From the NCBI GenBank assembly GCA_024195265.1, contig JAJLRJ010000008.1:20643958-20707957 (forward strand): 64,000 bases of DNA, read 5' to 3'. Position 1 is the stretch's first letter, and the number at the start of each line of letters is the position of its first letter. Below are positions 52,001 through 61,000 of the stretch, piece by piece. This DNA is from Dendrophyllia cribrosa. Its lineage: Eukaryota > Cnidaria > Anthozoa > Scleractinia > Dendrophylliidae. A program made the position numbers and the translations under genes. Under the pieces are notes generated by a model. It worked only from the letters and a program-made list of their open reading frames with translations. It had not been told where the DNA came from and searched no databases.

Positions 52001-55000
52001 TTAAGGCCACGTTTAGGCGGACAATAACTCTGGACAGGTTATTGACAAATTTTGGCTTGAATTCCAGTTTTGAAGTGACTGACAAATTATACCATATAAT
52101 TTTGACAGCTGTGAGCTCCTACCACCCTGTTATCGAGTATCCTGTACTGAGATATTTGTGTTTCTCTGGTCATGTTTGATTTTTAGCGTAATGTGTACTC
52201 ATTCTGATCAATAATGATATTGATTTCTCTCTTAGGTGGCCCTCCCCCAACACCGCCTCCACCTAGTAAGTATATTTTTACTGTGATTGTCACTGGACTT
52301 ATCCATCAAATAGGGAAGACCTTAGATGACAACGGCCTGGACCACCTCGGACACTTATTGAGACTTATATAATGTAATGTCGACACTTTTTTTTTTTTTA
52401 CACTTTTTAAGTGTAAAAAAAAAAATCTAAAATCCCCACTCAGGATTGAACTTATGACCTCTGCTAGGCTTAAGCTTACATAGCCTACCGTACCAGTGTA
52501 CCACCTAGCTTCTCGGGTTGTTTAGGCCTAAATTCAACTATATAAACTGCTAACCCTAACCTCAACTGAAAGCTAACCAGCTACTCGCAATAAGGCGTCC
52601 GAGGTGGTTCAGGCCGTTGTTATCTAAGATCTTCCATCAAATAGAGCGTTTTCACTTGACGTCATAGACGCCATATTGACTTTCCCGCACAAAAGAATTT
52701 TAGTTAACTTCTTTTGTTAGGAACACCAACATGGCTGCCATGACCTATGTCATTTGAGTCCCACGGGACTGAGTGAAAACGCTCTATATACGCCCCGCAC
52801 TCAATATTTTTTATGCATAGCAACAAACCAAACGCTTAAGTAGTTTATGAAATCAATTATTTTTTCTACGGAACTTAATAATTATAACTTGATGACGAAG
52901 GGGTTTTTATTTCTTTGAAATCTGTTTCTTACTGTTTGGAACCCGGCCTTGAGTTTTGTTACATACAGTTACTGGCTTTTATATAACCAACAACATTGGG
53001 CTTATTCTGTATAATAAAGATGGTTGTTTTCAAAACTTGTTACCTGTATAGTTATTTCTTATACTAAAGCATGTAGTGTTGTTTTCATGTCACTCGCCTT
53101 CTTTCAGAATTACCACCTCTCGTGGCCATATACCCCCTCGACAAAGAATCCAAAACCAAAGACATTACTAAAAACAATCCACCGGGGAAACCATCAAATG
53201 TCAGCCCAGCCCCAGGTCCTGATGGACGTCCAGACGGATCCACTCTCTTCATCGGATCGACCAACAGCTACATCGAGTTCCCGAACAATGGGAAACTGGA
53301 TACCAGACGGTCCATGACTATTTTAGCCTGGGTCTACCACAACGGGCGATCAGGGCCAATATTCAATTACGACCGCCGTGGTTTTGGTGTACACTTATGG
53401 ATGATTCGACCCAAAGTCCTTTTTGTGCGTTTTGTAAGGCGCTCTCGTAGAAGGACAACTTCGGTTGCGACCTACTCGAAAAAACCGCGTTATCGCGCTT
53501 GGAATTACATTGGCGCCTCCTATGATTACAACACTGGTGTGGCGACATTGTGGCTCAACTCCAGGCCAGTTGCTCGAAGAAGTATCGGGCGCTTTGATCT
53601 GGCTACGAATTATCCAATCAGAATGGGTGCTCGGATTGGCGACAGAAGAGCATTCCGCGGAAAGATTGCGTGCCTGCAGGTGTATAGTGTTGCTTTGAAG
53701 GCGAAGCAGATTCGCGGGGCGCGGAAACTGTGCTTTAAGAAAAGTAAGTGCAATATATAAAGCGTTAATGCATCATATGTTATTGTTATCATTTTGTTAG
53801 AGGTAAGTTTATAAGAACTACATGACAATGTTTCGAAATAACTCGATTTGACTGGATCCTGTTTAAGGAGGCTCGACTCAGTTTTTTTTTTTTTGCCGTG
53901 GGGTGTAGGTTTTGAAATCAAAATTTCGCAGGGAAGACATGCTTCGATTGCTTTCATACTTCACCAAGTGATCAAAGTTTTATGTGTCATTGGTTTGCAA
54001 GCGACAGCGGTTACTATAGCAACGTCGGTTTATTGTCCTTTGGTTTAAACAATGTCGTTTTTCTCAAAATCTAGTCAGACACTCCATAATCGGAAACTTT
54101 CAAATTTTGTCAGGAGCCACGAAGCTCTTTAGAACCTCTAATTTTATTGGCCCTGGATATCACGAAGCTCTATTGTTTCAGGGCTAGGATCCATTCTTCT
54201 GTTGTTTGTTTTATTGTTTTCTCAGCCAATCCTGTGAGGCGTTCCGAGAACTTCGTGGCGCCCCAATTTTGTAGTACTCACGTATCACTAGCTGCAGACG
54301 AAGTTTCAAGAAAATTAATAAGACGGTTTTCGAGTTAATTAAAAAAATCATTTTTAGGGCATGGTAGGCAAAACAGTAATAAAGCAAAATATTTACAAAA
54401 TGCCCTCACATATTTAAAAAAAAGCTAGCCGTTAAAATAATGATTGCCCTTTACTTTGCAAGCAATGAAAAACTTGTGCCTTCTTGCGAAAAAAATTGAG
54501 GTCGATCAAAGTGAACGCAAGTCATTACAAGCAATCGCAAGCCCAAGTACGCGCAAGAAACTTGCGACTTGGTTTGGTTTGGTTCTTTTTCTCAGCTGTG
54601 CTAGTTTATAAATGCAAAATTTCTGATAGAACAAAATTTTCAATTGAATTAATGAGCCATTTTTTGTTTATTTATTTTTTAGTAAAAACGCCAACACCAG
54701 CTGGTAAGTACCATTTTATTTTTGATAAAGTGATGTTAAAGGGAACCTCCATTGTCAGAACAAATTGACGTTAAATTGTTGGAAATAAAGTCGAAATTTA
54801 AATTTTTAAAAAACAGGTGCAAATATAATTTTCGCTTTTAAATTTCCCGCGCGCCACCATTTTGAATATTTATGACGTGTTACGGTTGCCGCTATTGTTA
54901 AGAATCGAAGTTCTTTTGTTTGCAACAATAAATTAGGCAACCGTAACACGTCATAAATATTCAAAATGGCTGCGCGCGGGACATTTAAAAGCGAAAATAG

Positions 55001-58000
55001 GTGATATTCGTATCCATTTTTCTGCACACTAAAATTATATTTGCACCTGTTTTTAAAAAATTTTTAATTTAGACTTTATTTCCAACTATTTAACGTCAAT
55101 TTGTTACAACAATGGAGGTTCCCTTTAAGAAGATAAACTGCAGATAATTTTGATAAAGTGTTGTTAAAAAGAGAAGATAAAACACAGATAATTGCAACTT
55201 TAAATAGATTGAAAGTACAGTTTACTTCATCTCATATGATTTTTAGGGCTTTTTTCACAGGGTCCGTCTCTTAAAATCCTTTCACTGCACCTTTTATGCA
55301 TTTTCTTTTTCGCATTGCTTCTGAATAAACACGTATGTTCTTTACGTAAGGAACCTAAAAAGTCGATGTCTGTGCTAGTTTGATTGTGTATCACGTTTTG
55401 TTTTGTTTCCTCTTGAAGGGAAGCAGGAAGGGTAAAGTATTTGTGACTTTAGAGCGATTTTCAATAGGCCATTTCCGAGTTGCCTTTAGCCTCTCTATTA
55501 AAGCGAGGCTAGGTGCGAAACCTTTCATATGAAAATGAGTTTTCATTCACATGCAAATAAAACTTATTTGCATGTGAATGAAAACTCATTATCACTCTAG
55601 CCAATCACAACAGAGGCAGACGATCCAATGAACCAATCAGAACTCGAAGCAAAATGAATGTAGCCAGTACCGAGCGCGGGAAAACGCGTCAGGCAAGGCA
55701 CGATTGGCTTTTGTTTTACTACTGATTGGTTGACAAAGTGGCGTAAGATTTTTTGCCAATCACAGACTAACAATGCAGAACCAAAGCAATTGCTAAATTA
55801 CTTTCGTTACTCAATTGAAAGCCGCTCTAAATAAAACAGTTATAAGTTTATTCTCATTTATGATCTACTTTTTTTCTTGATCGTCAGTTCCATCAACACC
55901 TTCGAAAAGTCGCCCAGGAAGTAAGTATAACCATTTAATATTCTGTTGTGCTTGTTGTTGTATTTTGCGGTTTTGCCATACTGTTTTGTTTAGCTTATTT
56001 AAAGGCGAACCTGTGGTATAAAAGGGCAAAGCCCCACACCGAATCTAATGCAAATGACTGAAGAACAATAGATTTTGCTCATTTGCATGAGTTGGACAGT
56101 CCGGTTGCCTTTTATATCGCGGGTTTGGCTTTAAGTGACTTCCTTTTTAAGGGACATTGTCGCGGGGGTTTTGCTGTGTTTTGGTCAAGATACAATCAAG
56201 GACAATAGTGTTGGGACAAATTTCCATTTACGCTGTTTTCCAATGCGCGCGACAGAAAAACGGTATGCGCAAACGATAAGTGTCCATTTCCCCACCCCTA
56301 CCCCCTTACAATGTTGAGCCCGTGTAATAAAAATGATTTGTGGATTTCAACATTGTCTCGGGGGGAGGGGTTGGGTTGCTGAGATGGACTTGAAACGAAA
56401 AACATGGCGGAGCACTTTGTAACATTTGTCCCAAGCACTTTTGTCCTTGATTGTAGACTTAATATTTCAAATATAGTGAGAAAGTATATATACCTTTGTT
56501 CAAACATAAAATTGCTCTTAGAGCACAAGGAGAAAAACATCAAGTTATTTCTCGAAGGAAAAACAAACCATTTCCAGTTTTTTAGCGATTTTTCCAGGAC
56601 ACTTGGACGAATTTGGCTAACTTTTTCAAGTTGCAATCCATTTCCATCCTGGCCATCCGCAGCCAAAAATAATTAATATTAGCTTCTGTGTCTTAGCAGG
56701 GTAATTTTTAACAAAACCAAACCGTTATTTTTTAAGTTTCCATTGACACAAATATAGCCTGCGAATACAGCCGCCTCTCATCGCTCCCGGCCGCTAGGGG
56801 CGTTCGCGCGAGAGAGCGTCTGCGATTTACTTTGAGAAATTCCATACTGATGACGTAAATCTGTCCCGAATCAAGACAGGAGCGCTGATTGGCCAACTTG
56901 ATAATTTTACATAATTATGACTTAAATTATGCAGTGTTGTGACTCAAAATCACAACTTAACAAATATGGTCGCCAGTTGCGAGGATTAATCTTGTCTGTC
57001 GTTAGAAAATGTTCGACTCTGTGTTCAATCTATTTGTCCTATGTTTAGTGTTTTGACGTTACAAGCAAGTCGGTTTCAGGCTCTTCATAGTTTTATCTGC
57101 AGTGAGGAGGTTTTTCTGTGTTTGCCAATTTACCGACCGGATATGGCAAGTCACTGATATTTCAAACGGCGCCACGCGTGCACGTGTGGATGAATGAACA
57201 TTTATCGGCGATAAATGGGAAGAATCCTGTAATAATCATCATCAGTCTGCTTTTAGGGGAAAGACTACCCTCAGACTCACGGCACTGCAATGGCCGGGGA
57301 CAAAAATGGCAGTTTCTTTCGCCGATATTTTCACGGCAAAGATGGAAACAGAAATAATAAACCATTACATCCATTGCACTAAGAAATAAAAGCGCGCAAG
57401 GAAATGCTATCCTTTGTGACACGATACAACCCTGTGTGACTACATCCATCCTCATTGACAAATGAATCACAACCTTTGCTAAGACGGATCTATAAAGAAC
57501 CTCCCCTTATTTCATACATAATGGGTAGATCTTAAAAAGACATACTGATCAGGGCTAAACTGTAAAAATCAAACCGAGTGAACAAAGGTCATAACAAACA
57601 CGCCAGACACTAGTAGGATTTGTGATAGGCCTGTCAACACCTTTCATTTCATTTGGTTTCACCGCATGCACATTATTATAATTATGAGAGATTAGCGACG
57701 GTAATTTACGTCATCAGTATGGAATTTCTCAAAGTAAATCGCAGACGTTCTCTCACGCGAAAGCCCCTAGCGGCCGAGAGCGATGAGAGGCGGCTGTATT
57801 CAGTCGCAGGCTAACACAAATACGGTTTTTGGCTTTTCTGATAGTGATCTAAAAATAGGTAACAATGCCCTTTTAAAATATATAAGATTAGACGTCTAGT
57901 GAAAATAAAGGACACGTGAATTTGCCTTTTTAATTTAACTATTTCAATTTGCCATGTTCAATCTAGCGTGCACCATACCGGTGGATCTCGGTTTTCTGGT

Positions 58001-61000
58001 CGACGGGTCCGGAAGCATCGAATACCAAGGAAAGGGAAACTTTCCTCGCATTCTCAACTTCATCAAGTCTGTTGTCAGCTTCTTCCAGATATCACGGGGA
58101 AAATCACGAATTGGCTTCGTGTTATTCTCGTCTCGCCCGTTCCCAATCTTCGGGTTCAGACGATACTCATCTAAGGCTGAAATTCTTCGGGCGATCGAAA
58201 GGGTTCGTTACCCCCGAGGAGGAACGAAGATTGGTAAAGCTTTGGACTTTACCCGCAACTACCTCTTCAGGGGACGCTCCGTTGGAAGAAGAAAGCGAGT
58301 GTTGGTGTTGTTGACGGATGGTATTTCACAGGACCGAGTTGGTCCAGCAGCAAGTCGCATGAAAGCAACTGGTACTGAAGTTTTTACTATTGGACTTGGA
58401 AAGAAGGTCAAGCGAAGGCAACTTCTGCAGGTGGCAACGGACCGGAACCACATGATGTCTGTGTCCTTTAGCACGCTGGTGACACTGATACAGAAATTGA
58501 AGAACCAAGTGTGCCTGAAAGCTGGTGAGTATAATGTTTCTTCTCCTATGTGCGAAAAGAACATGTACATCAGTCCATTCATGATCTTACCCCACCCACC
58601 CAACCTTTGAACGAATGTGAACGGGTCAGACCACACAACCGTGAACTACGTGCCCTGCTCTTTCCAACAGTGATGTGGGTTCTTTAAAGTCCCCGCCTAC
58701 TTGTTTGCTATGAAAAGGTGTAGTAGAAAAGGTCGACCGCTGAACGACTGATACCGTTCTTAAAAAAACGTTTTCTTCCAATTCTGTTAAAAGTTTATTC
58801 TTTCTTTTGTTAGCCTCTGTACAAAAAACGTAGTATACATTTTTTTACTATTATAGTTCGTTATACATTTCTTGTTTAAACATTCACCATCTTGTTTTGT
58901 TTTTCATTTTTAGTGCCTACTGTTCGCCCAATTACACGACCTACTACGCCAAGAGGTAAGTCTCACCACAGTCTTAATTAATTGACTTACTCGGAAAAAC
59001 AGTAACGGTCCCGAAGATTTACACACGTGTAATTCAATGTCAAGAATTGAAGAAGAATCAAACGATTATATATTCCAAACTAATTTACAACAGAATCTTT
59101 CACGACTAATCGTAACATCTTGTGTTTCGTGTCCTCACAGTGAGATTGCCAAGGACTCTTGCCGTTTATCCGCTGGACAGCAGAAGACGCGGGCGCGACA
59201 TTAGCCGGAGTCGAAACCCAACAGCAAGACTTATTGGAGTTAGATATGGTCAAGGCCCTGATGGTCGACGGGACGGCTCTACGCAGTTTTACGGACGACG
59301 AAATAGCTACGTGGAGATTCCAAACACGGGAAGACTAGACGCCAGATATTCCATTACCGTTCTGATATGGGTGTACAACGAAGGCAGATCCGGCACCATA
59401 CTGAATTACAACCCCAATCGAAAAGGATTCCAACTGCGCATGATCAGTCCACGAGTGCTTCAAGTAGTGATAGTGCGACGCACGCGCAAGATAACCATCA
59501 CTGTTCGAACGCGTGGACGTTTCATGAAATACAAGGCGTGGAACTACGTTGGCGTAACATATAACGAGAGAAGTCAAGTCGTGACTGTTTGGGTGAATAC
59601 TAAAATTGTCGTGACAAGGAGAATAGGAAGGGTACAGTTGGATACCAGGAAGTCAATCAGGCTTGGTGGCCAGAGAGGCAGCAGAAAGTACTTCCGGGGT
59701 CGCCTGTTTTGTCTTCAGTTATATAGTGTGGCACTATCTGGAAAGCAGATCAACGAAGCAAAGAAAAAGTGTTTTATAGAAGGTAAAAATATATATTATT
59801 TTAGTATTTTTTGTTAACAACCGATTGTTTACTTTTGAGACTGAATGAGGATTTTATACACCAAATTGAAGAAACGTTTTCGGGTGAAAAGCATAAACCA
59901 TGAACGATGCGACCCAAAGGTTTACTGGGAAATTGGTCAAATTAACCTTCGTCTCTAACAGAATACACCTTGTATCAACACAAGATGCATGAATCATGCT
60001 TTAAAATGTCTCAAGCAAAGAAAACATCTTGATTATCGAGAAATGGAATATTATTCAGCTTGCCAATGCTGCCTACCCATAATCCCATTCGGTCTCATCG
60101 TTCATGGTTTGTGCTTTTCACGGGTCAACGTTTCTTCAATTTGGTGTATAAGATTTGGATGCCTTTGAGAGCAAACGTCTTGTAAAAAAATGACTATAAG
60201 GGCAGGCAATTTTAGCTCATGTTACCGAAGATAGCACAGATTAATTTATACACTGTTAAATAAAGCAAAATTCCTTTCTGCTCCTTTTTTTTCTTATTTT
60301 ATAGCGTACATTTTACAAACTAAACGTCTTCCTTTGCTTGTAATGGAATCCAATTATACTTTCAGGCCTTTATTTGTACCTCAAACATCATACGATAGGC
60401 CGCTTTGTTATGGGTTCAATTCCTTTATCCTGTGTTAATAAAGGACCTCGTGTAGGACCTAGAATTTCAGTTTTACGTCAGCAACCTCTGTTACTTGTTT
60501 CTTTTCAGCACCCATAACCACTCCGACACCTTCGCGGAAACCAACTCCTGCACCAAGAAGTAAGTTTCAATGCTTTATGCGGTCTTTTCTGAGTCGTACT
60601 GTTTAATGTTTTTCCCACATCTATATCCCAGTGCTACCGGAGTAAATCGTTTCTGTCAAGTTTGGTTCTTGGTTTTTGGTTTCGTTGTTTTTTATTGCAA
60701 TCATCTGAATGGCCAACTGAATTTAAGCTTCTGTCATATAAACATCGTTTTATATTAAGAACAAGTTATGTTCGTGAACAATTGCAAACTGCAATGTTTA
60801 TCCTAATCCTGGTGCCATTTCAATCACACATTTTTGTTTGTTACTTAGTGTTGAAATTTAACTCTTCTTTCTTTCTTTCTTTTTTCTACAGTTTGTACAG
60901 CTCGTGTTGATCTCGGTTTCCTCGTTGAAGCTACTAGTACCGTCGTCCGCTCTGGAAAACGAAACTTCCAACGAGTTATCCAATTTATCCGGGAAACCGT

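Noticed and set aside
53863..54340. Another TTAA element starting ttaaggaggctcga
   Set aside because: Only the left end is convincing; the proposed right end (ttttcgagttaa) lacks the cctcc part, so the boundary is not supported.
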